Source: Adiantum capillus-veneris (Eukaryota; Streptophyta; Polypodiopsida; Polypodiales; Pteridaceae). Taken from it: a DNA stretch of 64,000 nucleotides. Positions 52,594-59,471 of this stretch are shown here, piece after piece. Numbering within the stretch: the stretch's first letter is position 1; each line of letters begins with the position of its first letter. The DNA is taken from positions 76,120,676 to 76,184,675 of the forward strand of contig CM043969.1 of NCBI GenBank assembly GCA_014529385.2. The letters run 5' to 3'. The notes beneath the pieces were generated by a model. That model saw only the letters and a list, made by a program, of their open reading frames with translations. It did no database searches and had not been told where the DNA came from. Both the position numbers and the translations under genes were made by a program.

Positions 52594-54695
52594 GCAGTCT
52601 GATACTTGATGTATGTTTTATCTTTTATGATTAATATGTTTGCCATGGCCAATGTACTGATTATGCTGTTAGTTTTTGTGGCTAGGAAAGAAGCCTAAGG
52701 TCGATGGCACTTGACTGCTTACATCGAGCTGTTCGTTTTTACCTCAATGTATATGCAGATATACAACCAAAAAATAGGGTTTGGGACTATCTGCATAGTG
52801 TCACCTCACAATTATTGGCATTACTGAAAAAAGGATCCTTGACATTGGATGCTCAACATGATAAGGTCGTTGAATTCTGCCTGACAATAGCAGAAAGCAA
52901 TCTCGATTTTGCTATGAATCACATGATTTTGGAGCTTCTGAGAAATGACAATCCGAGTGAGGCTAAGGTTATTGGCCTCAGGGCACTCCTTGCAATGGTC
53001 TCGTCGGCTAAACATCATCGCAGTAGCTCAGACACTCTCAAGTTGGAAGATGCAAATGTTTGTGGCTCATCTTCATTATTTTCTCCATGGTCATGTACAG
53101 GGTCAGGAGTGTCTACGCCCTCACGCTATCCTTTCAGCAATACAGGCTCTGTGCCATCTGCTTCTGATAGTTCTCATGACATCAGTCAATATATACCAAA
53201 AGTTCGAGCTGCGCTTGATCAGATAATAAGGACTTGTCATAGCACTTATGGAGGAGCTCGGCTTACTTCTCCAAAAGCTACACTAGGTATACCAGAAAGC
53301 TTATTAATAGACATCTTAAGCTCTTTTGGGATCTTTTAAGGGAACAGCTGATGCAAGGTAATATTAAATAACAGATTCTATGACCAAAGAGAAGCAACAA
53401 GGCTGGATGGTTTTTATATGGGCCTTGAAATGTGTACCAAAACTTATTCCTGAGATATGGCGCAATGATAAAATGACTGAGATACTTCCTGCATATGGCA
53501 TTAGCAGAGAACCAGGTGTTCGAGAAGAGGCTGTGCAAGTACTCTTTAGAACTGTCCGCGCCCTGCCCTATAGTCGTCCAGCAGTCATGAAGGGAATGGC
53601 AAATTTCATTCTCCAGCTACCAGATGATTATCCCCTTTTAATTCATACATCATTGGTGCGCCTTGTCCAGCTTCTACATTCTTGGCGTAATTGCTTGGCA
53701 GAAGAAAGTATTTATGTGGAGAAGAGGAATTCAAGGAGTGCGAAGGGGAGCGGGGAATTGAACTTTCGATCCTCTCCATTTCGAACAAATGGAGCTTCCA
53801 ACAAGTTTTCTCCACACGGAATGGATGCCATTGGTTTAATTTTTCTATGCTCTGTTGATGTTCAGACTCGTCTTACTGCATTGGAACTTCTCCGGTGTGT
53901 GCGTGCTTTGCAGAGTGACATCAGATGGTACTCAAAGAGAAAGTCTGATTTTGAGGAATTGCAACCAACTTTTGTTATAGATGTTTTTGAAGAAGCTGGT
54001 GTAAGTGCCAACTTTGAAATACAGTCATATGTTTACTATAGAAAAGTTGTGTTTGCGTGAAGCATTGAGAGTTGACACGCCCATGCATAGGTGGATTAGT
54101 ACGTGCATGCCTTACAATTCGGCTGTCTTGATATTTTTTACGATTTATGTCAATTGGGTGCAGGAGCCTAACATACTTGTTTGCTCTTGAAAAAGGAAGA
54201 TATTGTACAGAAGAGTTTTTGGGATCCAGGGCGCTGGTTTGACTTGAGAAGTGAGTGGGACATTGTGTCTGCAGATGTTTCTCTTCAGTCTATTCTGGAA
54301 GGCCATGATAAGGGCAGATGGGGCCGTTGTTTGTCAGAACTTGTCAAGTACACAGCAGTTCTATGTCCAGACGCAGTGGACGCGGCAAGGTTAGTTCTTT
54401 GTTACGATGCAAGGCGTATGTTTAGTATGTTTAATTGATTGCCAGGCTAGGACAAAGATTCACTTTCTACAGGCTGGAGGTTGTGCAACGCCTTGCAAAC
54501 ATGACACCTTCAGAATTTGGTGGAAAGACTTCACAGGTTCAAGACTTTGACAGCAAACTTGAACAGTGGCACCTGTATTCCATGTTTGCTTGCTCGTGCC
54601 CTCCTGAAGATAGCGAAGATGGTGGATTGCAAGCTGCAAGAGACATGTTCGGCATGATCTTTCCCTTGTTAAGATCTGTTTCTGATGGGCAGATT
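23495..54695 (+). CDS. FRY: FURRY homologue (cell morphogenesis / MOR2-PAG1 family), exons 1-12 of a partial gene
   Basis: Twelve exons (listed separately) splice in frame to 841 codons without a stop, all with GT-AG borders. From recall, the product follows plant FURRY-like ARM-repeat proteins (Arabidopsis At5g15680 type) from near residue 33: [124 protein letters not shown]. The family is about 2,100 residues, so roughly 40% is here. FURRY proteins are large cytoplasmic scaffolds that, in animals and fungi, work with NDR/LATS kinases and MOB proteins in cell morphogenesis. The plant role is less defined. The intact frame and splice sites suggest a working gene despite a 26-kb intron. Confidence 0.93.
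23794..23839 (+). CDS. FRY: FRY exon 2
   Basis: Acceptor GATGCAG, donor GTAGGT. Encodes (S)[26 protein letters not shown] is strongly conserved in plant FRY. Ends in phase 0. Confidence 0.9.
23920..23992 (+). CDS. FRY: FRY exon 3
   Basis: Acceptor TTTCCAG. Encodes [20 protein letters not shown] then EGLV. The in-frame donor is the second of two GT sites (GTAG|GTAACA), which leaves one base and keeps the frame with exon 4. Confidence 0.9.
24072..24129 (+). CDS. FRY: FRY exon 4
   Basis: Acceptor TTCTACAG, donor GTGAGT. Encodes [19 protein letters not shown]; the family usually has [12 protein letters not shown]. Two bases of a Lys codon carry over to exon 5. Confidence 0.9.
24260..24355 (+). 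CDS. FRY: FRY exon 5
   Basis: Acceptor TTGTCTCAG, donor GTTATT. Encodes [20 protein letters not shown] then [11 protein letters not shown]. Confidence 0.9.
24485..24602 (+). CDS. FRY: FRY exon 6
   Basis: Acceptor ATGCACAG, donor GTGAGT. Encodes [20 protein letters not shown] then [20 protein letters not shown]. Ends in phase 0. Confidence 0.9.
24603..25990 (+). other. FRY intron 6 (1,388 bp), no gene seen
   Basis: Begins GTGAGT and ends GGTGCAG. It holds a 16-base G run (25526-25541). Short open frames on both strands match nothing I recognise, and no LTR ends or RT motifs were found. It is the first of the visible introns to be clearly longer than ~200 bp. Confidence 0.7.
25991..26257 (+). 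CDS. FRY: FRY exon 7
   Basis: 89 codons, phase 0 to phase 0; acceptor GGTGCAG, donor GTAAGA. Encodes [60 protein letters not shown] and [14 protein letters not shown]. Confidence 0.93.
26359..26460 (+). CDS. FRY: FRY exon 8, last before the 26-kb intron
   Basis: 34 codons, phase 0 to phase 0; acceptor GCTGTAG, donor GTAAGT (perfect consensus). Encodes [20 protein letters not shown] then [12 protein letters not shown]. Confidence 0.93.
26578..26835 (+). repeat. 129-bp tandem duplication at the start of FRY intron 8
   Basis: Two head-to-tail copies (about 26578-26706 and 26707-26835), each starting near TAACTTAG.AAAGCAATGG and ending near CTTTACACAACA. They differ at only a few positions. No known element. 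Confidence 0.85.
26950..28712 (-). mobile_element. Internally deleted family-B element (B4), minus strand
   Basis: 5' LTR fragment 28712-28073. Degraded primer site TGGTTCTATAGCCGGGAT (28072-28055). Leader resembling the B5 leader (28054-27850). A chromodomain tail ([20 protein letters not shown], then [12 protein letters not shown]; 27671-27420) and the 3' non-coding region. Polypurine tract AAGAGGGCGGTA (27189-27178) and the first ~228 bp of the 3' LTR (27177-26950). Gag, protease, RT and most of integrase are gone. The chromodomain end matches B3 (1489-1800) closely. Confidence 0.8.
28752..30321 (+). mobile_element. Solo family-B LTR in copia 1
   Basis: 1,570 bp from TGTCACGGGGACGTGG to GGGCCGGTTTCA, flanked by CAAGG at 28747-28751 and 30322-30326. 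Closely matches the 5' LTR of B5 (35200-36744). Carries the GAGGC-AAGA-GCCTC hairpin (29596-29609) and AATAAAGAAATACCG (30117-30131) in the sense direction of FRY. Confidence 0.92.
30322..31683 (+). pseudogene. Ty1/copia reverse transcriptase and RNase H (copia 1)
   Basis: Blocks in order: [34 protein letters not shown] (about 30450-30510), [20 protein letters not shown] followed by a TAG stop at 30613-30615. Then [10 protein letters not shown] (30718-30747) with the catalytic YVDD box, [80 protein letters not shown] and PADALTKCL. RNase H has SDMARD where SD.AGD is usual. The stop and an early frameshift disable it; the 349-codon RT-RNase H part is otherwise open. Confidence 0.92.
31684..31718 (+). 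other. Hairpin plus polypurine tract of copia 1
   Basis: CTTAAAGGC (31684-31692) pairs with GCCTTTAAG (31702-31710), immediately before GTGGGAGGT and the LTR. The same hairpin is found in element E at 2850-2873 (reverse orientation). Confidence 0.75.
31719..31940 (+). repeat. 3' LTR of copia 1
   Basis: Begins TGTTGGGTTAAAGGCC and resembles the 5' LTR of copia 2 (57873-58171), including the GTGAGTT and (CT)n stretches. The right edge is approximate, because it meets LINE sequence near 31940. Confidence 0.7.
31941..32542 (-). pseudogene. LINE reverse transcriptase, central part
   Basis: The minus strand encodes [58 protein letters not shown] and then, one frame over, [20 protein letters not shown]. 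These are the RT blocks of non-LTR retrotransposons (F.D..KAF, QGCPLSP, YADD). Upstream coding (endonuclease, ORF1) continues beyond the C1/B5/C2 insertion at 49134. About 150-200 residues of the RT N-terminal part are missing at the junction. Confidence 0.9.
32543..33772 (+). repeat. 5' LTR of C1
   Basis: Begins TGTCACGTGACACATCC and ends GCACCTAACA. Rich in AGCGTTTT words (32950-33240). The primer site TGGTATCAGAGC follows at 33774-33785. Confidence 0.88.
33773..35199 (+). mobile_element. Internal region of C1 (gag relic), cut by B5
   Basis: Primer site at 33774, then a leader with a CAAGAACC-type minisatellite (34128-34275). A broken gag N-terminus with repeated ERE/ERK charged residues (34320-34690) follows, then an Asp/His-rich stretch with repeated KHDDL (34735-34890). 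The end matches C2 at 42000-42260. Zinc knuckle and protease coding are missing by deletion between about 34690 and 34735. The B5 element begins at 35200. Confidence 0.75.
35200..36744 (+). repeat. 5' LTR of B5
   Basis: 1,545 bp from TGTCACGGGGACGTGG to GGGCCGGTTTTA (CA mutated to TA). Nearly the same as the solo LTR at 28752-30321. The module is at 36541-36576 and the hairpin at 36018-36031. Confidence 0.9.
36745..36761 (+). other. Primer-binding site of B5, tRNA-Asp-like
   Basis: TGGTTTCGTTGCCGGGA directly after the LTR. It agrees at 13 of 17 positions with TGGCGCCGTTGCCGGGG, the complement of the plant tRNA-Asp 3' end as I recall it. It does not match the initiator-Met site used by A, C, D and copia here. 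Confidence 0.6.
36906..38833 (+). pseudogene. Family-B gag and start of protease (B5)
   Basis: N-terminal part from [13 protein letters not shown] with a tandem 19-residue repeat ([17 protein letters not shown], two copies, 37405-37518). Stops at 37623 and 37749. Gag core [31 protein letters not shown] (37850-37975). A frameshift near 38035, then [20 protein letters not shown]. The zinc knuckle [14 protein letters not shown] is at 38527-38568. The protease begins [19 protein letters not shown] (about 38731) and is cut by C2 at 38834. Two stops and a frameshift make it non-functional, but the divergence looks modest. Confidence 0.9.
38834..39766 (-). repeat. Partial third LTR of C2 preceded by a second primer-binding site
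   Basis: 38834-39753 matches the end part of the C LTR (same start TGTAAGGTGCAGCGG). At GGGTTTGCT it switches to CTGATACCA, i.e. the primer site TGGTATCAGAGC in the minus direction, which abuts the full LTR at 39767. Contains an 18-base G run (39587-39604). Confidence 0.85.
39767..41206 (-). repeat. 3' LTR of C2
   Basis: About 1,440 bp, TGTCACGTGACACATCC to TGCACCTTACA on the minus strand, with many AAAACGCT words. The polypurine tract (CTTTGAAAAGGAGGGGA, minus) is at 41223-41207. Confidence 0.88.
41223..42012 (-). other. 3' internal region of C2, short frames of unknown product
   Basis: Two open frames on the minus strand (42000-41701 and 41658-41218; 99 and 146 codons) lie between the Asp/His-rich tail and the polypurine tract. 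The first shares CVRMI...[12 protein letters not shown] with C1 at 35075-35135, so it is a family character rather than chance. I do not recognise a domain; it is not RT or integrase. Confidence 0.5.
42013..42637 (-). pseudogene. C2 protease end and Asp/His-rich tail
   Basis: The protease region runs from [14 protein letters not shown] (in the adjoining unit) through [36 protein letters not shown]: the order of a retropepsin domain. It crosses a frame change near 42460. A low-complexity stretch with KHDDLNDND and [10 protein letters not shown] (42260-42150) follows, then repeated [10 protein letters not shown]-type segments. Confidence 0.75.
42638..44858 (-). repeat. Tandem triplication (814-bp unit) inside the C2 gag/protease region
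   Basis: Unit copies at about 42640-43453, 43454-44267 and 44268-44858, judged by GATCACATCA at 42645, 43459 and 44273. Each unit encodes the gag core end ([20 protein letters not shown]), a Lys/Asn/Ser-rich linker, the zinc knuckle [14 protein letters not shown] and the protease start [11 protein letters not shown]. The third (5'-most) copy lacks 222 bp, including the knuckle. Confidence 0.9.
44850..45523 (-). pseudogene. C2 gag N-terminal region
   Basis: Opens [20 protein letters not shown] at 45523. An acidic/proline segment ([17 protein letters not shown]) and a long charged helix with repeated ERE/RDER (probable coiled coil, about 45370-45190) follow. The gag core starts at [20 protein letters not shown]. 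The frame stops at 44957 and resumes in another frame ([20 protein letters not shown]). Similar to C1 at 34320-34690. Confidence 0.85.
45540..45690 (-). repeat. CAAGAACC-type minisatellite in the C2 leader
   Basis: On the + strand, 9-18-bp units of GGGTTCTTGAGG and variants. The counterpart in C1 is 34128-34275. It lies between primer site and gag start; apparent Lys/Asn/Pro peptides are by-products. Confidence 0.75.
45989..47228 (-). repeat. 5' LTR of C2
   Basis: 1,240 bp, starting TGTGACGTAACACATCCC on the minus strand and ending TGCACCTTACA. Contains a 26-base G run (46733-46758) where the 3'-side copy has 18. Confidence 0.88.
47229..48924 (+). pseudogene. Family-B protease end, reverse transcriptase and RNase H (B5)
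   Basis: Continues the protease after C2: [34 protein letters not shown]. Linker RAEDHRIDL, then [86 protein letters not shown] (catalytic FDD), [14 protein letters not shown]. RNase [33 protein letters not shown], then a frameshift near 48770 and VVADAL. Frameshifts lie near 47815, 48360 and 48770. The sequence leaves family B at about 48924. Confidence 0.9.
48925..49133 (+). repeat. Last ~210 bp of a family-C LTR (probable C1 3' LTR remnant)
   Basis: GGAGGGTTTTACGTCTCTGG to CATTCATTCCGCTACAC matches the end of the C1 5' LTR (33563-33765) and of C3 (61095-61310). B5 pol runs straight into it, which marks a large deletion. LINE sequence starts at 49134. Confidence 0.75.
49134..50395 (-). pseudogene. 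LINE ORF2 endonuclease domain
   Basis: The minus strand begins near 50370 with [18 protein letters not shown], then [75 protein letters not shown] and [10 protein letters not shown]. These are the N..., E.., GDFN, D..D.. and (S/T)DH-type blocks of APE-like LINE endonuclease. A post-endonuclease linker follows ([16 protein letters not shown]) up to the insertion point. There is a frame change near 50050 and stops in the first third. RT continues at 32542. Confidence 0.88.
50396..51290 (-). pseudogene. LINE ORF1 (RNA-binding protein)
   Basis: The minus strand has [20 protein letters not shown] at 51284, with heptad-like charged residues (coiled coil), a frame break near 51030, then 208 open codons to 50396. 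The second part contains [38 protein letters not shown] and [14 protein letters not shown]. This resembles the RRM/C-terminal region of L1 ORF1 proteins. It sits directly upstream of the endonuclease, as expected. One frameshift only. Confidence 0.75.
51291..51630 (-). other. Probable LINE 5' leader
   Basis: Non-coding, between ORF1 and the R1 repeat. It is rich in the word GCAGAAATT/TTGCAGAA in the minus direction, giving a loose internal periodicity. No promoter motif can be assigned. Confidence 0.45.
51631..52315 (-). repeat. R repeat, copy R1, ending in (TC)n
   Basis: Read on the minus strand: head AAGGATCAGAGATGCC near 52305, body with CACAGATTTCTTT, a G/C homopolymer (51890-51915). The 3' part GGTCATTTTGGCCTTTTGAA leads to GACGTTAATATAACATTTC, then (TC)n at 51691-51631. 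The same order is seen in R3 and R4 on the other strand. Confidence 0.8.
52316..52561 (-). repeat. R repeat, copy R2 (5'-truncated)
   Basis: Same 3' end as R1, with (TC)n at 52366-52316. It joins the head of R1 tail-to-head. A 29-base G run (52515-52543) stands where R1 has its G run. A separate (CT)n follows at 52562-52593, only ~90 bp before the FRY exon 9 acceptor. Confidence 0.75.
52686..53286 (+). CDS. FRY: FRY exon 9
   Basis: 601 nt; acceptor GGCTAG, donor GTATAC, ends with one base of an Asp codon. Encodes [74 protein letters not shown] Ser-rich insert and [20 protein letters not shown] follow. The first six codons come from the new acceptor, not from an initiator Met. Confidence 0.93.
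53375..54000 (+). CDS. FRY: FRY exon 10
   Basis: 626 nt; acceptor AATAACAG, donor GTAAGT. Encodes (D)[95 protein letters not shown] and VIDVFEEAG. Confidence 0.93.
54196..54389 (+). CDS. FRY: FRY exon 11
   Basis: 194 nt; the acceptor is AAAAAG before GAAGAT (weak pyrimidine tract, but the only site that avoids an in-frame stop at about 54169). Donor GTTAGT. Encodes [56 protein letters not shown]. Confidence 0.85.
54473..54695 (+). CDS. FRY: FRY exon 12
   Basis: 223 nt; acceptor TTCTACAG, donor GTAAGT. Encodes [40 protein letters not shown] and [20 protein letters not shown]. Its last 25 bases and donor are copied twice more downstream. No later FRY exon was found up to 64000. Confidence 0.9.
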
Positions 54696-54930
54696 GTAAG
54701 TGGTCTAGCTTACTGAAGGTTTGCTGTCTGTAGCAGAATGTGTGCGTATGCTTGTGAAGATCTGTTTCTGATGGGCAGATTGTAAGTGGTCTAGCTTACG
54801 GAAGGTTTGCTGTGTGTAGCAGAATGTGTGCTTATGCTTGTGAAGATCTGTTTCTGATGGGCAGATTGTAAGTGGTCTAGCTTACTGAAGGTTTGCTCTC
54901 TGTAGCAGAATGTGTGTGTGTGCTTGTGTG
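54671..54930 (+). repeat. Three tandem 86-bp units covering the end of FRY exon 12 and its 5' splice site
   Basis: Units start AAGATCTGTTTCTGATGGGC at 54671, 54757 and 54843. Each holds the 25-base exon end, ATT|GTAAGT, GGTCTAGCTTAC and a tail with GTAGCAGAATGTGTG. Divergence is a few bases per unit. Confidence 0.92.
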
Positions 54931-56735
54931 ACTGTCTGAGATGGGCACATGCATGTGCACATGAAGAGAGAGAAAGTACAGGCATTTTTTATCTTTCAAA
55001 TACCCTAAAGGCTTCTTGATTCCATGTGGAGCTTACGTTTTAGCATAGGTTAATCTCTTATGAAGTGCAGAGTACGACCCTGTGTAGTGCAATCCAGCTA
55101 GTAAGGTTGTCTCTCAACACAGTATGTCAGGGACCAATCTCATCAAAGGAAACGTTCTATAACAATCCCTCATTTGCACGTTTTCAAGGTATCACATAAA
55201 TAAATTGCAGGTAGAAAGAGAAAGCCTGTATATCTGAATCAAGAATTGACTGGAACCTCACTCAATGACATCGGGAGCGAAGGTATTGGTGATTGTCTTC
55301 TATGTAGCGGGTAAAAGAGACTTGAGCAGTACCTGCAAACACTGGAAAAACTGGACAGAATAAAGCTAGGAAAAGAGATGGAGACGCATAGTTTGTTTCA
55401 AATTCGTGTGGGAAAAACTCCAGATTGTTGAAAACGTCTGATTTGTTTGGAGTTTGAAATGCAGTTTCTAACTTGGCCATTTTAAGCTTCAAAAATCAGG
55501 GCTGTACATTTTGTGGGTGCCCTTCTAAGGCTAGGCAACTCTTATGAGGGGTACTAGGTAGAAACTACACAATACATATGCTCTTATTACCTCTGAGAAA
55601 ATGCAACCTGAAATGCTGTGTGTAATCAATTGCAGAGACCCAAAAGACTGAGAGTTTGAGATTGGCAGTCTGCCCATAGTAGCAGATTTTTTGAGAGGCT
55701 TCTTGTTCTTGGCAGTTTTTTAAGTTCTTAAATGGAACCTGCCTCTGATACACCTTAGGTTTATTACTGTCAATTAACACTTTACACAAAAAGATAGAAT
55801 GCCAATTTTAGGCAAGAGCTTAGAGAGGGAGATATATATAACATAGTCATGATATGGGTAACTTGAGAGATTCAGAGAAAGACAGATCAGAGAGAGATAG
55901 GGAGAGAAGATTGAAAGTGACACAACACTGGCTAGGGCCCCTCAGAGAAATAAGTTTGTTTTGCCAGAATTACAAGTGCATAGGGCATGGAATCACCAAC
56001 AAACAAGAGAAAACGAGTACGTGGTTTCCCCTCGCTTGCAGGTATGTGGTCTCACCCACAAACACATACAAGTGTTGGAGTAACTCACCAGGCTGTGTGC
56101 CACCCTTTGCAAAGGCCTTTCAATGGGCACATAGCTGGTTGTCTTCTCTGGTGCTTTAAATGTGCGGGAGTGTAGTCCTTTGATGCTGAAAATTCAACAA
56201 TTAGTCTTCAAGAACTAGCCTTCTTGCAATTAACTCAACAGCACTTTGTTGTTGTGTTTGTAAAGCTTCTACATCCTTTAATCCTTCACAGGAGCCTCTG
56301 TGCTCTCTCTCTTCGCCAGAGAGATTAGAATGAGAAGGAAGAGTCTCTTTATATAGAGGTAGGCTCTCCATGGCTGAAATGGAGGGGTGTGTGTGTGTCC
56401 TTGTCTACAAAGGGAAAGAGATGGCCTCCATGTTGCTTTCCCTTTTGAAATAATTAAGTGTTGTAACTTGAGTATAAGTAAGAACCTTAAGTTCCACTAA
56501 AAGTAAAACTTGCTGACCTTTTTAGGGCGAAGAGACCCGTCACGACGTCATCACCCACCTGAAAAATATATGAATATATATTTTTTACCTTGGGCATTTT
56601 TGACACCGTCCTAATTTCAAATCCGTGTCCATTTTTGCAAATTCAGAGTGGAAAGGTGAGAAATAAGCTGCACTATGAAAGTCTTGAAGAATGATTTAGC
56701 GCTCAAAATAACATTTAACGTATTCAGGGAGGGCT
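54931..56735. other. FRY intronic sequence, no gene recognised
   Basis: Short open frames on both strands (for example 55492-55262 minus and 55854-56159 plus) match no family I know. There are no LTR ends, RT motifs or tRNA-like folds. A purine-rich stretch (GAGAGAGA interspersed) lies at 55850-55910. Confidence 0.55.
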
Positions 56736-56740
56736 ACGGA

Positions 56741-57286
56741 CAGAGTCATGAGCTATCAGGACCCGAGGTGTCTTGGATTGTATCTAATTGAGTACACAGA
56801 CACAGAGATAGTTTACTAAGGAGATGTGGAGAGAGAATGCGAGAGATAGATTACGGATTTCTTCACACTAGACACTAGACAGGTAGAGGAGCAGCCACCA
56901 CTGCAAACCTCAGCTCATACTCACACTTGCGGTACTCTCATCCGAGCATTGGAGCTAGGGAGATCGAGACGCCCATGCCTGAGGAGAGGAGTTTCACAGC
57001 ATTGACGGAGACTACAGCAAAAGATTCGAGCCATACTATCTCGACATCCAGAGTACAGATGCGGATGACTTCATCACCCATTATATCACCCTCTTGTATT
57101 GGGCACCCGTTGTATCACTGGTCACACATACCCCACACAGTTCTAGCTAGTAGCAATTATAGATTCATTTTCGTATCTCTTTTTTTTGTACCCAGATATG
57201 GTATCAGATTCACCAGTTTGTAATGGATGGTCTCATAGGTCATTTTGGCCTTTTGAAGACGTTAAAATATCATTCATTAAGATATC

Positions 57287-57337
<51 letters not shown>
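56741..57337 (+). repeat. R repeat, copy R3
   Basis: Head GAGTCATGAGCTATCAGGAC, body with GATTACGGATTTCTTCACAC and GACGGAGACTACAGCA. 3' part TCTCATAGGTCATTTTGGCC, GAAGACGTTAAAATATCATT and (CT)n at 57292-57337. The head of R4 follows at once. Confidence 0.8.
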
Positions 57338-57338
<1 letters not shown>

Positions 57339-57339
57339 G

Positions 57340-57803
57340 GGTCATGAGTTATGAGGATCAGAGATGTCTTGGGCTATGTCTACTTGAATTACACAGATAT
57401 AGACACATTATTGGGGAGAGCTAGAGAGAGACAGTCCTCGAGACAAATTACAGATTTCTTTCACTAGATATGGGATAGCTAGAGGAGTAGCCATCACTGC
57501 AGAGCTCGGCCCACACTCATTCGACTGCTACCGGCACTCTCATCGACCAAGCACTGTAGCTACGGAGATCCAGACGACCTCGATTGAGGAGAGGGTCTAC
57601 ACAATATCGACGGAGACTACAGCAGAGGATACGAGCCATACTCCTCGACATCCAGAGTGTAGATGAGGATGGATTCTAGTAGTAGTAGGATTTTTATTCT
57701 AGTTCTTTTGTTTCAAACATGGTATCAGATTCACTATTTTGTAACAAATTAATCTCATAGGTCATTTTGCCCCTTTGAAGACGTTAATATAACATTTCAT
57801 TTC

Positions 57804-57872
<69 letters not shown>
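57340..57872 (+). repeat. R repeat, copy R4
   Basis: Head GGTCATGAGTTATGAGGATC, same internal blocks as R3 (ACAAATTACAGATTTCTTTC, GACGGAGACTACAGCAGAGG), 3' part GACGTTAATATAACATTTCA and ~66 bp of (TC)n. The copia 2 LTR begins where the tract ends. Confidence 0.8.
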
Positions 57873-57875
<3 letters not shown>

Positions 57876-58608
57876 GGGTTAAAGGTCCTAAATGACCCCC
57901 ATGTTGTACTTTAATGTACATTTTATACTTGTCCAGGTTCACATTGAACCTAATGTGAACTTGGACCAATTTTTAAAGTCACTTATAATAAAAGTGGGAA
58001 AACCCACAAACTCACTAATGTGAGTTTTCCCCAAATCGTACGTGCTCTCTCTCTCTTCCTACTTCGATCCCTAGCGCTTTCTCTCAGCTCCACTCCGCCT
58101 CCTGCTTCTTGCCTCAATCCTGCACTACATCGCGACGTGCACCTACGGGTACCCTCTGCTTCGCTCTTTCAACTGGTATAAGAGCTTTAGGGCTCCAAAA
58201 CAGCCCAGCGTAGTCTGCTGGATAGCGAGTTAAAATTGCTCTCCTTCGATCAATTTCGCTTCCATCACGAAGCCCCTTGCTTCCGGGGTCGATAAGGTCA
58301 CCAAAATAGCCAAAAGAGGCTGTTTTTAGGTCAAAACAGGTGATTTAGAAGTTATTACAAGTCAAAACAACAATATGCAGGTGTACCAAAGTTGGTGGGA
58401 TCACATGTATTGATGTTTGTCGCTACAAATTGAGTGAAAAGCTGAGTACAGGTGCTTGAAATTGCACATTTCAGCAGAAATTACAGATTTGGACTGTTTA
58501 ATGTAAAGAAACTGTGGCTCTTTGTATGCAGTGTTGTGGCTGCTACTATTTGTTGAAATTTTCAGCCTATTGCATCTCCCTTGTATACACACTTGTGGTT
58601 GAATTAAG

Positions 58609-59460
58609 ATGGCTTCTTCCTCTTCCGTATCTGACACTAAAAGTTTGATGGAAATCAAACGGTTCGATGATCAAGGCTTCGATCTTTGGCAAGAACGCAT
58701 GCAAGGTATCCTTTTCTTAAAGAATTGTGAAGATGCATTGGAACAGAATAAGCCACCAAGTTTGTCTGACAAAGAGTGGGTCAGGTTAAATAAGAAGACT
58801 ATGGCCTATATCAAAATGGCTATCAATGATGACATTTTGACGGACATCAAGCGTTTGGACTCTTCTTATGCAATATGGCAAAAGCTAAAGTCTAATTATG
58901 AAAACACCATGCCTGTGAACCAGGTGCATTTGATGCGAAAGTTGGTGAATATGCATCTTGATGACTTGAAGTCAGCTTTTGAGCATTTGAATGCTTTTAC
59001 AGGTGTGTTGAGTCAGTGGCAGGACAGTGGGCTTCAACAATTCGATGATAAGATGAAAGCTATTTTCCTGCTTATGACATTGTCAGATACTTGGGAAACT
59101 TTGGTTGTCTCCTTGAGCAACAGTCCCACCCTCACTTATGACGGTGTGAGAGGGTCTATTCTCAATGAAGAGATTAGACGCAAGTCTAGTGGGGAAGGTG
59201 GCAGTTCTGCCTACAATGCAAGAGGTAGAAATCAAAAGCGTGATGCAGACAACAGGACTCAGAATAGAAGTAAGAGCAACACATAAGATAAGGATGTCAC
59301 TTGTTATTAATGTGGTAAAAAGGGTCACAAGAAACCCGATTGTAGGTATTTCAAGAAAGAGCAGGAAAGGAAGAAGGAAACACAAGAAAAGAAGAAGAAA
59401 GATGAGAAGAAAGGGGAAAATCAGCAGGTGATTCCTCCAGGGATGCTGAGAACGTAAATG
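58609..59460 (+). pseudogene. Ty1/copia gag (copia 2)
   Basis: An intact 225-codon frame: MASSSSVSDTKSLMEIKRFD, FDLWQERMQGIL, YAIWQKLKSNYE, LMRKLVNMHLDD, LLMTLSDTWETLVVSLSNSP, RGSILNEEIRRKSS. These are the UBN2-type gag blocks of copia elements. TAA at 59284 ends it early. The nucleocapsid knuckle follows in the same frame with another TAA inside it (CY-stop-CGKKGHKKPDC, about 59302-59343), then a lysine-rich tail. Two in-frame TAA codons in a row could be decay or point to a readthrough-type control; decay is likelier. Confidence 0.9.
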
Positions 59461-59471
59461 TATTCTCTAGT

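Larger units (their letters stand above)
26461..52685 (+). other. FRY intron 8: 26,225-bp intron filled with nested retrotransposons
   Basis: Runs from GTAAGT after LYKLLR to GCTAG before [14 protein letters not shown]. In the homologue these two peptides are contiguous ([18 protein letters not shown]), so nothing coding is missing. The contents are a deleted B element, copia 1 with a solo B LTR, a LINE split by C1/B5/C2, R repeats and microsatellites. Other visible introns are mostly 80-200 bp. Confidence 0.9.

Noticed and set aside
52704-53339. ATG at 52704 as the start of a separate gene
   Set aside because: The frame is open upstream to an AG acceptor at 52685, and the peptide continues directly from FRY exon 8; it is an internal exon.
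54181-54195. Extending FRY exon 11 upstream of 54196
   Set aside because: The frame meets a stop just upstream (about 54169), and the homologue aligns from EDIVQ; the AAAAAG acceptor at 54195 fits phase 0.
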